Assembly: GCF_004341625.1 (NCBI RefSeq)
Contig: NZ_SLZG01000014.1
Location: 62,001-126,000, forward strand
Source of the DNA: Rhizobium sp. BK376
GTDB lineage: Bacteria > Pseudomonadota > Alphaproteobacteria > Rhizobiales > Rhizobiaceae
Reading direction: 5' to 3'
Length of the DNA: 64,000 nt
Shown: positions 36,545 to 45,500 of the stretch, piece after piece
Numbering within the stretch: position 1 is the stretch's first letter
Layout: the number at the start of each line of letters is the position of its first letter
The notes under the pieces: generated by a model
The model's database searches: none
What the model saw: the letters and a program-made list of their open reading frames with translations, nothing else
What the model was told of the DNA's origin: nothing
Position numbers and translations under genes: made by a program

Positions 36545-36585
36545 CAAATGAGTTTTTCAAAGATAGGGATATAGGATTATTCAAT

Positions 36586-37497
36586 ATGCGGATAACGCTC
36601 GCCCAGGTCGAAGCCTTTTACTGGACGGTTCAACTTGGCTCGGCGCAAAGGGCGGCGCAGCATCTCAATCTCGCGCAGCCAACGGTCTCGTTGCGTTTGA
36701 AGGATCTCGGCGAAGCGCTAGGCGTAGAATTGCTGGAGCGCTCGAGCCGGGGCCTTGTCATGACGGCGGAGGGCCGCCTGCTGCTGCCCCGCGTCAAGGC
36801 GATCATGACGGAAGTGCAAGGTATCCAGCAACAGGATCCGGCCGGCGCTGTGGTGGGCGCCATTCGTGTCGGTTTGGCAGAGGGTTTCGCGGTCAATTGT
36901 CTGGCGCCGCTGCTGGCGGGCCTCCTGGAGGATCATCCGGCACTACAGCCGGAATGGGTTGTCTCGACCAGCACGACGCTGGAATCCTCGCTTCTGGACG
37001 ACAAGCTCGATGTTGCGGTCCTGCTCAATCCGACCGGGCACGAAAAACTGGCGCTGAAGCCGCTAGGCCCGCAACCGACACATTGGGTTGCTCCAGCCTC
37101 GTGGAAGATGGGCAGCTCGGTTGAACCCAAGGACCTGTGGGACAAGCCGATCATCTCGAATCCGCCGCCTTCCGCCATGTATCGCCAGATCACCCACTGG
37201 TTTGCGCTTGCCGGAATACAGCCGGAGAAGGTCAGTATCTGCAACAGCGTTGCAGTAATCCCCGAGCTGGTAGCGGCAGGCCTGGGCGCGGGCATTCTGC
37301 CGACGCGGATGGCTGATCGCTATGTCGCGGAAGGGAGCATACAGCTGCTGCCTTCCAGCCCCAGGATCGAGAACGGCAGGCTCTTCCTCGGATCGAGAGC
37401 CGGCGTGACGGACCCGAAGACGGTTGCTGTCGAGCGGACAACCAGTCGGGTACTGGAGAAGATGCGCTACCTGGAAGTCGATGAAAAGATGCCGTAA
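36586..37497 (+). CDS. LysR-family regulator of the enolase/MFS module
   Basis: A 303-residue LysR regulator. The N-terminal helix-turn-helix is LAQVEAFYWTVQLGSAQRAAQHLNLAQPTVSLRLKDLGEALGVELLER. The periplasmic-binding-protein-like effector domain begins near residue 90 (GAIRVGLAEGFAVNCLAPLLAG). It is transcribed divergently from the ACS-type MFS and enolase-superfamily genes and presumably activates them in response to their substrate. Confidence 0.92.
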   Translation: MRITLAQVEAFYWTVQLGSAQRAAQHLNLAQPTVSLRLKDLGEALGVELLERSSRGLVMTAEGRLLLPRVKAIMTEVQGIQQQDPAGAVVGAIRVGLAEGFAVNCLAPLLAGLLEDHPALQPEWVVSTSTTLESSLLDDKLDVAVLLNPTGHEKLALKPLGPQPTHWVAPASWKMGSSVEPKDLWDKPIISNPPPSAMYRQITHWFALAGIQPEKVSICNSVAVIPELVAAGLGAGILPTRMADRYVAEGSIQLLPSSPRIENGRLFLGSRAGVTDPKTVAVERTTSRVLEKMRYLEVDEKMP

Positions 37498-37678
37498 GGC
37501 AGCATGATTTCACGGTTTGTCGAGGCTCTGCTTGCCTTTCAGACCTTCGCCATTGCATCCATAGCAACAACGATGCAGCATATACTTCGCTTGGCGCGGC
37601 AGCAGGATAATAAACAGGGCAGTCTCGACGAAATAGTATTTATTGTTTGGCTTCCGGCAAAGAGGGACCGGCACCATA

Positions 37679-39853
37679 ATGGTGACACGCGCACAACAGG
37701 TTGGCGTCATTGTCGGTCTTGCCATTGTCGCAGTGCTGACGATCTTGCGGGCGAGCGACCCGCAGTTGCTGCAACTGGCCCGTGATTTGACGTTTGACCA
37801 ATATCAGCGCCTGGTCCCGAGGAAATTCGAGAATGTGCCCGTCCGCGTCATAGACATCGACGAAGCGTCTCTTCGGGAATTCGGGCAGTGGCCATGGCCG
37901 AGAAATCGGGTCGCCGCGCTGGTAGACAGGCTTTCCGATATGGGAGCCTCGGCAATTGCGTTCGATGTTCTGTTCGCGGAGCCCGATCGCCTGTCGCCAC
38001 GCAATGTCGTTCGCGATGTCAGCGGCATCGATCCGTCGCTTCTCAGCCAATTGCCGGACAATGACGAGATTTTCGCGAAATCGCTGACCGGAAAACCGGT
38101 GGTGCTGGGCTTTGGTCTTTCGAACGAGGGCAATTATCTGCCCCCCGTGCTGGCCGGCTTTGCCTTCACCGGCGAAAGCCCTGTCGGGGCACCTCCCGCC
38201 ATCAAGGCCGCCACGCCACTAAGGCCACAGCTGCAGGCCAATGCCACGGGCATCGGACATATCAGCCTCAATCCGGGCGCATCCTCCGCTGTGGTGCGAG
38301 CCGTCCCGCTATTTCTCAGCGACGGCAAGCAGCTCTATCCCAGCCTTGCGCTCGAGGCGCTGCGCGTAGCACAGGGCTCGTCCACCTACGTGCTGGCCGG
38401 TGCCCCGGACACGCCAAACACGATGACCCGCGCGAAGATCGGGGATTTCGTCGTCCCGGTAACGGCTTCGGGCGAGCTTTGGCTCTATGTCAGCCCAGAC
38501 ACATCTGAAAGATATATTTCCGCGAGCAAGGTCTTGGCTCCGGAGGGGCCTTCTGCTGATGTCAGATCGGCCATCGAAGGCAGCATCGTTTTTGTCGGCA
38601 CCTCAGCGGCCGGCCTTCAGGACGTCCGCACCACGGCGCTGGGTGAAAATGTCCCGGGCGTTTCCATCCATGCGCAGATCGTCGAGCAGATCCTTTCCGG
38701 GCATTTCCTTTCCCGGCCGGATTGGGCAAATGGAATGGAGATTTTGTCTATTGCCGTGCTGGGTAGCTTGTTGGTTATCCTGACCACTTTCGTTACTCCA
38801 GCGGTCGCGCTCGCTTGCGGGCTGTTGATAACATTGCTCGCGCTTGCTGCATCATGGGCAGCGTTCCTCTATGCTGGTCTCCTCTTCGACCCCTTGGCAC
38901 CGATCGTCGCCGGCTCCATCACCCATTTCGCCGCCACGGCATTCCGCTTCCTCGTGACCGATCGCGAGCGGCGCGACGTACGGCGGGCTTTCGGCCACTA
39001 TCTCTCGCCGTCTCTGCTCTATCGCGTCGAGCATACGCGAGACGCCTTGCGTCTCGGGGGCGACGATCGCGAGCTGACCGTCATGTTCGTCGATGTGCGA
39101 AACTTCACCCAGATCAGCGAAGCGATGACGCCGGCAGCCGTCGTCAATTTCCTCAACACGTTGCTCGATGCGCTGAGCCACCACGTCATCGCAAACGAGG
39201 GCACGCTCGACAAGTTCATCGGCGACTCCATCATGGCTTTCTGGAACGCTCCCGTGGATGTCGTCGATCATGCCGGCAAGGCTGTCCATGCCGCGCTTGG
39301 CATGCGGGAAACGCTCACGCGTCTCAATGACAGCGATGCGTTCGGCTTCGGTCCCGAACGAAAGGTCGGCATAGGCATCGGCATACACACGGGACTTGCC
39401 TGCGTTGGAAACATGGGGGCGCAGACACGCTTCAACTACTCGGCTGTCGGTGACGCGGTCAACATCGCCGCGCGCATCGAATCCACTTGCAAGGATATCA
39501 ACTTCGATATCCTGGTGTCCGACACGACAGCGCGCTTACTGCCTGCGTCAGCATTGCTGGAGGCGGGCGCGCTGACGCTCAAGGGAAAAAGCACCCGGAC
39601 CACGCTCTTTGCTGTCGTGGGTGACGCCGGCATGGCGAAATCTGCCGCATTTGTCGAGCTTCAGGCTCTTCACCGACAGCTCGTCGATGTCTTGCGAACG
39701 CGGTCGACGAGCAGTCGCAAGCTTCTCGGCGCCGCAAAACGCAAGGCGGCGATCTTGGCAACGGGCCTGCCCGGATTTTACGAGCGGATCTCGCGCCGGT
39801 CCGATCACTTTCTCTCCGACCCGGCAGTCAGGACGGATCACGTCGAGACATGA
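37679..39853 (+). CDS. CHASE2-domain class III adenylate cyclase
   Basis: A protein of 724 residues from ATG 37679. A TTG twelve codons earlier is possible. The N-terminal membrane helix (8-24) is followed by a periplasmic CHASE2 sensor (about 30-345; VRVIDIDEASLREFGQWPWPR is the hallmark) and three membrane helices (about 352-422). The cytosolic cyclase domain (about 460-640) has metal Asp472 (FVDVRNFT) and Asp516, adenine-selecting Lys512 (DKFIGDSIMAF), Ser588, and transition-state Asn595 and Arg599 (VGDAVNIAARIE). All catalytic residues are present, so it should make cAMP. The extracellular cue is unknown. It converges on a FecR-domain gene. Confidence 0.93.
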   Translation: MVTRAQQVGVIVGLAIVAVLTILRASDPQLLQLARDLTFDQYQRLVPRKFENVPVRVIDIDEASLREFGQWPWPRNRVAALVDRLSDMGASAIAFDVLFAEPDRLSPRNVVRDVSGIDPSLLSQLPDNDEIFAKSLTGKPVVLGFGLSNEGNYLPPVLAGFAFTGESPVGAPPAIKAATPLRPQLQANATGIGHISLNPGASSAVVRAVPLFLSDGKQLYPSLALEALRVAQGSSTYVLAGAPDTPNTMTRAKIGDFVVPVTASGELWLYVSPDTSERYISASKVLAPEGPSADVRSAIEGSIVFVGTSAAGLQDVRTTALGENVPGVSIHAQIVEQILSGHFLSRPDWANGMEILSIAVLGSLLVILTTFVTPAVALACGLLITLLALAASWAAFLYAGLLFDPLAPIVAGSITHFAATAFRFLVTDRERRDVRRAFGHYLSPSLLYRVEHTRDALRLGGDDRELTVMFVDVRNFTQISEAMTPAAVVNFLNTLLDALSHHVIANEGTLDKFIGDSIMAFWNAPVDVVDHAGKAVHAALGMRETLTRLNDSDAFGFGPERKVGIGIGIHTGLACVGNMGAQTRFNYSAVGDAVNIAARIESTCKDINFDILVSDTTARLLPASALLEAGALTLKGKSTRTTLFAVVGDAGMAKSAAFVELQALHRQLVDVLRTRSTSSRKLLGAAKRKAAILATGLPGFYERISRRSDHFLSDPAVRTDHVET

Positions 39854-39889
39854 TTGGATCCCTGATCGATGCCTGGCGGGGGCGAGGCG

Positions 39890-40921
39890 TTATCGATGGT
39901 GATCTCCACCATTATTTCGACCCCCGTCATGATCCCCTCGCCCACGTCCGTGGTTGTCCCGGCCCCAGCCGTGGTCGTGTCTACCGTCACGGTCATGATC
40001 ATGATCGTGGTCGCGATCGTGATGCCTGCCCCGGCCGTCGTGATCCTTGTCCGGACCATTGGGCTTACCCGGCGTGCTCGGAGGGTCGGGGGTGTTCGGT
40101 GTGCTCGGCGCTTGCGGCGCTGCAGGTGCGCTGGGCGCCGCCGGCGAGCTTGGAGCCGTGGGAGTATCCGGTGCCCTCTGGGGAGCCGGTGCGGATGGCG
40201 GCGCGGCTCGGGGAGAAATCCCATTCGGCCGCTCTCTTGTCGCGGTGGCCAGACCGCATCCTCCTGAGCCGGCAAAACCCAATTGCCCGGCGAGCTGTTG
40301 GTCGCCAGACAGGAACGGCAGAGCCTGCTGATTGCCGAGCGTCCTTAAGACATCGCGATTGACCCTGCGGGCATCGCTCACGCCGCCACTCGGTGAGGCG
40401 ACGACCACATCGCATTTTTGCTTCAACTGTTTGCAACCGCCCGCTCCGCAGAATTGGACGGCACCATTCAGGAGAACGACCGCCGTCCGGCCATTACGAT
40501 CGACATAGAAATCAAACGCAGTTCCGCGCACCCCGATCGTCCCCGCAGGTGTCACGATCTGGTAGGCGGAGGAGTTCGAATTTCCGCTGATCCAGCGAAA
40601 CGTTCCCTTCGCGGCCTTTATGGTGAGCTTCTTCACCGAGCCGGAATCATCGAAAACGAACTTGTCGATGACCACGGAAGAGCCCCAGCCGACCGCGAGC
40701 TTGGTACCGTCACGAAAGGTGAACTGACCCAGGCCGGATTGCGAGGTGCGGATTCGCTCGTCGCGATGCACGCGATCGTCGACGGCTAGGGGACCGCCGT
40801 CACCCGAAACCTCGGTTTTGATCAAAACGGCTTGGCCAACCTCCTCGGCGGCTTTCGACTGCAACGGGGCGAGTAGGATAACGCTGAACAACACGAATGC
40901 GGCGGCCCGCAGATGCAACAT
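39890..40921 (-). CDS. Exported FecR-domain protein with Pro- and His/Asp-rich tail
   Basis: A 343-residue protein; its ATG has GGGGAGGG upstream. Signal peptide about 1-24 (cleaved near SKAAEE). The FecR domain is about 45-165, with VDDRVHRDERIRTSQSGLGQFTFRDGTKLAVG and the TPAGTIGVRGTAFDFYVD motif, followed by a cysteine pair (FCGAGGC). The tail is low-complexity: residues about 225-290 rich in Pro/Ala/Ser, then about 50 residues of His/Asp/Arg/Gly (for example HDRDHDHDHDRDG). FecR-fold proteins without a sigma-factor partner often accompany CHASE2 cyclases. Here the two converge with a 36-bp gap. The tail could bind metal or interact with the cell envelope. Confidence 0.85.
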   Translation of the reverse strand: MLHLRAAAFVLFSVILLAPLQSKAAEEVGQAVLIKTEVSGDGGPLAVDDRVHRDERIRTSQSGLGQFTFRDGTKLAVGWGSSVVIDKFVFDDSGSVKKLTIKAAKGTFRWISGNSNSSAYQIVTPAGTIGVRGTAFDFYVDRNGRTAVVLLNGAVQFCGAGGCKQLKQKCDVVVASPSGGVSDARRVNRDVLRTLGNQQALPFLSGDQQLAGQLGFAGSGGCGLATATRERPNGISPRAAPPSAPAPQRAPDTPTAPSSPAAPSAPAAPQAPSTPNTPDPPSTPGKPNGPDKDHDGRGRHHDRDHDHDHDRDGRHDHGWGRDNHGRGRGDHDGGRNNGGDHHR

Positions 40922-41306
40922 CGAACCCTCCCCAAGTGATCAGGTTTTACCATGGGATAAGGGCTCACGTCCCATCATCCTTTCTGGGTAAAAAGGATGC
41001 CGTTGGAGTTCCGTGCGGGTGAGTTTTCGCCTTCGCGATGCCGTTTCAGCTGGAGATGATATCGAGGGCGATCAGGCCGACGATGGGGCGATCTGACGCT
41101 GGTCAGTCCGCCAAAGGCCAACTGTTCCGGAAGATACGGATATGAGGTATTGAGATCTTGGCTGGCGAACCGGACAGTCCAGCCCAATATCCAGAGATCA
41201 AAGGCCGTCGCCAGCGCTCATCTTAATACCGGCGACGGCCACGCCTGCGTCCCCCTGCAGGCTTGTGATAAACTAGCATCCGCTAATTTTCTCGAAATTT
41301 AAAAAA

Positions 41307-41363
41307 GACATGGGGTTGAAAACAATCAGCCTTACGTAAGGTAAACTCTTACAACCCCATGTC
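41307..41363. repeat. Nested inverted repeats in the 41-kb gap
   Basis: GACATGGGGTTG (41307-41318) recurs as its exact complement at 41352-41363. In the 33-nt interior is a perfect 12-bp palindrome, CCTTACGTAAGG (41330-41341). The left arm is preceded by AAAAAA. On the minus strand the stem is followed by TTTTTT, so it could terminate transcription in that direction. It could also be a small-RNA 3' end, a protein-binding site or a remnant of a mobile repeat. Confidence 0.6.
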
Positions 41364-41556
41364 CCAGCATACGTATAATATTGGAAGAGCCGAAAACGCG
41401 ACGGTTACAAGTAATGCAGTACAGAATTTCAACGTTTGGCTTCTGCGATCGTGTCGCTCATCCCAATCAATTCTCACCACGTTCGCCTGCCTCGCTCTAT
41501 TAACGCAGAACCTGGCTAACTAAAGCAGCGTTGCTTGGGGGAGTCGAGTCGGCGCA

Positions 41557-41606
41557 ATTCAATCATCATTGCGGGAGTCATCAATACGTGATCCCGGCGA
41601 TTGAAT
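41557..41606. repeat. Two-tier inverted repeat downstream of mttB
   Basis: ATTCAATC (41557-41564) pairs with GATTGAAT (41599-41606). Inside this, CGGGA (41572-41576) pairs with TCCCG (41592-41596). It lies about 70 bp past the mttB stop on its 3' side. It could be an imperfect transcription-end hairpin; no T-tract is present. Confidence 0.35.
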
Positions 41607-41673
41607 GAACGTTTCCTACCGATGCGGCGGTGATTGCCGGGAAATGAAAGCGGTCGCTGGGCTGCGGGAATCC

Positions 41674-43224
41674 TTAATACCAGCCGTCAGCCATCGACGC
41701 TTTGCGTCTGTTCATAAAGTCGCCGAGGGCCTCGTCGATCGCGATGTCGAGGGGCGGCTCTTCGTAGCTTTCGAGCGTCCGCTTCCACTGCCTGTTGGCG
41801 CGGGTTGCGATATCGGTCGAACCGCCTTCCTCGCTCCATTTCTCAAAGGGCTCATTGTCTGAAAGCGTAGAATCCCAGAATGCGGTCTGGTAGTTCCGCA
41901 TCGTGTGAGCCGAGCCTAAGAAATGGCTACCTGGCCCGACCTCTTCGAAGGCATCGAAGGCGAGCGTATTGTCATCGACGGTGACGCCGGCAAGATAGGA
42001 GTGCAGCGCGCCGCAGAGGTCTGTGTCCATCACGAATTTCTCGTAGGACATGGCGAGAAGCCCATCCAGGAAGCCGGCTGAGTGGAGGATGAAGTTCGCT
42101 CCGCAGTGAATTGCCGATAGCATCGACATCAGGCCCTCCTGCATGGCCTGACCGTCCGGCAGCTTGGAATTCGAGAAATTTCCCGCGCAGCGCAGGGGGA
42201 GCTTCAGTCGCCGTGCGAGTTGACCGATGACCATCGAGCCGATGGCCGGTTCCGGTGTGCCGAAGGTCGGAGACCCCGATCGAAGCGACATGGACGAGAG
42301 GAAGTTTCCGAAGATGACCGGCGCGCCCCTACGCTCGAGTTGGGTCAGGGCACAGCCCGCCAGGGTCTCGGCGTAGGATTGCGCAATGGCTCCGGCATTG
42401 GTGACCGGACCCATCGCACCGCCGAGAATGAAGGGCACGATGACGGCGGCCTGATTGGCACGGGCATAGGCTCGCAGCGATTTCGTCATGGTGCCGTCCC
42501 AGACGAGCGGCGAGTTGACGTTGACATTGCCCAGGATAACACAGTTCCGGTCGACAAAATCGGCGCCGAAAAGAATGCGCGTCATCTCGATCGAATCTTC
42601 GGCACGATCTTCTGCCGTCACCGAACCCATGAAGGCGCGGTCAGAATATTTTATGTGGCTGTAGACCATGTCGAGATGGCGCTTGTTGACGGGCACGTCG
42701 ACCGGCTCGCAGATGGTGCCGCCGGAATGGTGCAGCCACGGGCTTGCCTGGGCGAGTTTTATGAAATTCCGAAAATCCTCGATCGTGCCGTAACGGCGTC
42801 CTTTATCGAGATCCATGACGAAAGGTGAACCATAGGCCGGGGAGAAGACGACCTTGTCGCCCCCGATCTGAACGCTGTTGGCCGGATTTCTGGCGTGCTG
42901 CGTAAACTCCCTCGGCGCCAATGCAACGATCTCATGGAGCATCCCCGGCTCGAATTTGACCCGGACACCGTCGACCTTCGCTCCGGCTCGCTTCCAGTGA
43001 TCGACCGCCGCGGGATCATCGCGGAACTCGATGCCGATCTCTGCGAGGATACGATCCGCGGTCCGCTCGATCTTCTGAAGGTTTTCTTCCGACAGGATGT
43101 CATAGGTCGGAATATTGCGGACGATGTACGGGGCACCGTGCGGCTTCGCGTTTCCATCGCGACGCGCAGCCCTTCCACTGCGTCCCCGCCTGACAGTCCC
43201 TTCCTCGATTGCCGCTTCGGTCAT
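41674..43224 (-). CDS. MttB-family methyltransferase, non-pyrrolysine
   Basis: The protein has 516 residues from ATG 43224, which has GGAGG 7 bp ahead (an ATG 12 bases earlier lacks a site). It is a TIM-barrel MttB-superfamily protein: ILSEENLQKIERTADRILAEIGIEFRDDP, then GAMGPVTNAGAIAQSYAETLAGCALTQL. There is no internal TAG codon, so it is not pyrrolysine-dependent trimethylamine methyltransferase. Relatives demethylate quaternary amines such as glycine betaine, carnitine or proline betaine using a corrinoid partner. No corrinoid protein, reductive activator or folate methyltransferase gene is adjacent. It is divergent from a LysR regulator. Confidence 0.87.
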   Translation of the reverse strand: MTEAAIEEGTVRRGRSGRAARRDGNAKPHGAPYIVRNIPTYDILSEENLQKIERTADRILAEIGIEFRDDPAAVDHWKRAGAKVDGVRVKFEPGMLHEIVALAPREFTQHARNPANSVQIGGDKVVFSPAYGSPFVMDLDKGRRYGTIEDFRNFIKLAQASPWLHHSGGTICEPVDVPVNKRHLDMVYSHIKYSDRAFMGSVTAEDRAEDSIEMTRILFGADFVDRNCVILGNVNVNSPLVWDGTMTKSLRAYARANQAAVIVPFILGGAMGPVTNAGAIAQSYAETLAGCALTQLERRGAPVIFGNFLSSMSLRSGSPTFGTPEPAIGSMVIGQLARRLKLPLRCAGNFSNSKLPDGQAMQEGLMSMLSAIHCGANFILHSAGFLDGLLAMSYEKFVMDTDLCGALHSYLAGVTVDDNTLAFDAFEEVGPGSHFLGSAHTMRNYQTAFWDSTLSDNEPFEKWSEEGGSTDIATRANRQWKRTLESYEEPPLDIAIDEALGDFMNRRKASMADGWY

Positions 43225-43312
43225 ATCCGCCTCCATAATTTGAACAGAGGCTAGGACGACATCGACGCTTTGTGACGCTGGAAAAAACTTGGTCTTTGTA
43301 TAAGCTCTATTT

Positions 43313-44257
43313 ATGGAAACGTTTCGAAGACTGCTGCCTTCCGCGTCGAGCCTGATCATCTTCGAGGCAGCGGGGCGTCACCAGAATTTCAGCCGGGCGG
43401 CCGAAGAACTCGGCATGACCCAGGCTGCCGTCTCTTATGCCGTCAGAAAGCTTGAGGACCAGCTTGGCGTGCCGCTCTTCCATCGCGAGCACCGCAGTGT
43501 CGAGTTGACCGATGCTGGCGAGAGGTTCCACGTGGACGTCACCGTTGGCCTGTCGCGTATCCAGAAGTCGGCGGAAGATATTCGCATGAAAGGACGGGAA
43601 TCCAATGTCACGCTTGCTGCATCGACCGCCTTCGGCTCGATGTGGATGCTGCCACGGCTCGCCCGGCTGCGTGCCGACCTCCCGGATATCGACCTACGCA
43701 TCCAGACGAGCGTCCGGGACCTCGATCTGGACGATGAGCCGATCCCGCTCGGCGTGCGAGGTGGCGATCCGGCAAACTGGCCGCGATATCATTCCGTGAT
43801 GCTGGCACCGGAGATCGTCTTTCCGGTCGCCAGTTCGAGCTTCGTTGAAAAACGCGGACGTCCCGAGCGTCCCGAAGATTTGCTGCAACTGCCGTTGATC
43901 CATCTGGAAGAGCCTGTGAGGGCGGCCTGCGACTGGTCCGAATGGTTCGCAAGCGCTGGGGTTCGCTACTCCGCCCAGCCCCGGCGGCTGGCAATCAATG
44001 ACTACGTCCTCGTTATTCAGGCCGTCCTGGCAGGCGAAGGCGTGGCGCTCGGATGGCAGCACCTGGTCGAAGAACAGCTTCGATCGGGTGCGCTTGTCGC
44101 TGTTGGCAGCCACGTCCTCGATACAAATCTTGCCTTCCATGTGGTCTGGCCCCGATCACGTGAACTGAACGCTCAGGCACGGCGTGTGCGTGATTGGCTG
44201 GTCGAAGAGGGAAGACGCAGCCATTCGAAGGACGAGCTGCATCTCGGTTCCACGTAA
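43313..44257 (+). CDS. LysR-family regulator (GcvA-like) divergent from mttB
   Basis: A 314-residue regulator. The helix-turn-helix is LIIFEAAGRHQNFSRAAEELGMTQAAVSYAVRKLEDQLGVPLFHREHRSVELT, which is typical of the GcvA/AmpR subgroup. The effector domain begins near residue 95 (VTLAASTAFGSMWMLPRLARLRADLPDIDLRI). It is transcribed away from the MttB gene across 88 bp and most likely controls it. The inducer is perhaps a methylated amine. Confidence 0.9.
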   Translation: METFRRLLPSASSLIIFEAAGRHQNFSRAAEELGMTQAAVSYAVRKLEDQLGVPLFHREHRSVELTDAGERFHVDVTVGLSRIQKSAEDIRMKGRESNVTLAASTAFGSMWMLPRLARLRADLPDIDLRIQTSVRDLDLDDEPIPLGVRGGDPANWPRYHSVMLAPEIVFPVASSSFVEKRGRPERPEDLLQLPLIHLEEPVRAACDWSEWFASAGVRYSAQPRRLAINDYVLVIQAVLAGEGVALGWQHLVEEQLRSGALVAVGSHVLDTNLAFHVVWPRSRELNAQARRVRDWLVEEGRRSHSKDELHLGST

Positions 44258-44285
44258 TTGCCCTTGGAGCCCTGAGATACCGGGT

Positions 44286-45500
44286 TCATCTCGCGTAGGT
44301 TTCTACCATGGAGACAATCCGCTTGGCGGCGGCGACCGCGGCGGCGCGATCCTGAGAGTAATTTAGACGCACGCTTGTCAGCGTTCGCGGACTGAATTCC
44401 GACCCTGGTGTCACGATCACGTTCGCCTGCTGACGCAACAGCGCGACGAATTCCTTTGGCGCAACGCGCAGCTCGGGCAACTTCGGGAACAGGTAGCTTC
44501 CTGCCTTGGGTATCGCGACCGGAAGGTTGGCGCTGCGGAATATCGTGACGAGGTCGTCGCGAATTGCCTGATGCAAGCGGATTCGCTCCTCCATCCATCC
44601 AGCGGGTTCCGCAAACCAGGTGTGCAAAACGGCCTGATTGTAGCCTGGGGCGCGAAGCGAAACGATGGCCTGCAGCTTCTCCATCCGCTGAATGATCTTC
44701 TCAGAGCCGAACGCGACGCCTAGCCGATATCCGCTCAGGGATTCGGTCTTCGACGGCCCCATGATCGTAATGAGATTGTCGTCGCCGGCCTTGGCCCGCA
44801 GATGCGTATAGGTGTTGCCGCTATAGAGAAGGCGGGAATAAAGCTGATCGGCGATGACCGTGGCGCCGAACCGTTTTGCGAGAGCCGCGATCTGTTCGAT
44901 CTCATCTGCTGAGTAGACGGCTCCTGTGGGATTGTTCGGATTAGAGAAAATGAAGAGCCGGGCGTCTGCCTCGAAGGCAGCCTCCAGCGCGGCAAGGTCG
45001 AGTCCCTTCAGCTCGTCTTCATCGAGATAGCCGAGTTGAACGGGAACGATCTCGCCGCCAAAGAACTGGACGAGCTTTCTGTTGGCGAAATAGTCCGGCT
45101 GAACAATCGCGACCTTGTCGCCGGCAGCCACTGTGGACGCGACGGCCAGAAACAGCGCGCCTTGCGTACCGGGCGTCAGAATAACCTGCTGATCGCCTGA
45201 GATCGGCGCCCCTGTGAAAGCTGCCAGCCGCTCGGCCACCACCTCACGAATGTCGCGCGAGCCGCGATACTCCGTATATGCCTGTTTGCCACCATCCCGG
45301 ACACCCTGTTCGAACGCTTCGAAGGAGTTCGGTGCGGGCAGGAAGGCATCGACATCGCCGTGGGAAAAATCCACCAACCGACCATCGAATTTCTCACCGA
45401 TCATCTTCCCGGTCAGGTCTGCGGCGACCTGTCGCACCTCTTGCCCCGGCGCATTATCCGTCGCCAAGGCTGCGAACTTCCGGTCGATTGCGTCCAGCAT
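44286..45500 (-). CDS. PLP-dependent class I/II aminotransferase
   Basis: The protein has 404 residues. ATG 45500 lies 9 bp behind GGAGG; another ATG 6 bases earlier is too close to that site. It is fold-type I: TPGTQGALFLAVASTV, the SNPNNPTGAVYSADEI segment that holds the cofactor-binding Asn, and the Schiff-base lysine in MGPSKTESLSGYRLGVAFG. The C-terminal carboxylate-binding Arg is in SVRLNYSQD. The substrate is not clear; the layout suits an aspartate/aromatic-type transaminase. It is divergent from a GAPDH-like gene over 286 bp. Confidence 0.88.
   Translation of the reverse strand: MLDAIDRKFAALATDNAPGQEVRQVAADLTGKMIGEKFDGRLVDFSHGDVDAFLPAPNSFEAFEQGVRDGGKQAYTEYRGSRDIREVVAERLAAFTGAPISGDQQVILTPGTQGALFLAVASTVAAGDKVAIVQPDYFANRKLVQFFGGEIVPVQLGYLDEDELKGLDLAALEAAFEADARLFIFSNPNNPTGAVYSADEIEQIAALAKRFGATVIADQLYSRLLYSGNTYTHLRAKAGDDNLITIMGPSKTESLSGYRLGVAFGSEKIIQRMEKLQAIVSLRAPGYNQAVLHTWFAEPAGWMEERIRLHQAIRDDLVTIFRSANLPVAIPKAGSYLFPKLPELRVAPKEFVALLRQQANVIVTPGSEFSPRTLTSVRLNYSQDRAAAVAAAKRIVSMVETYAR

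Larger units (their letters stand above)
40922..41673. other. 752-bp intergenic region without a convincing gene
   Basis: This gap lies upstream of the FecR gene and downstream of mttB. The FecR promoter must be in its first part. A 70-codon minus-strand frame (40975-41187) has no homology I recognise and no good ribosome site. The region is more A/T-rich than its flanks around 41270-41420. It holds two conspicuous inverted-repeat structures, listed separately at 41307-41363 and 41557-41606. I see no tRNA, IS fragment or riboswitch. Confidence 0.6.

Noticed and set aside
37498..37678. Short plus-strand frame before the CHASE2 cyclase
   Set aside because: It runs into the cyclase gene in another frame and has no convincing start; this gap more likely holds the cyclase promoter.
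39850..40362. Plus-strand frames opposite the FecR tail
   Set aside because: Produced by the low-complexity His/Asp/Pro tail codons; the FecR protein has a signal peptide, ribosome site and domain.
40975..41187. A 70-codon minus-strand frame in the large gap
   Set aside because: No ribosome site, no recognisable similarity, and composition is not clearly coding.
41674..43224. Possible pyrrolysine (in-frame TAG) in mttB
   Set aside because: The frame contains no internal stop codon.
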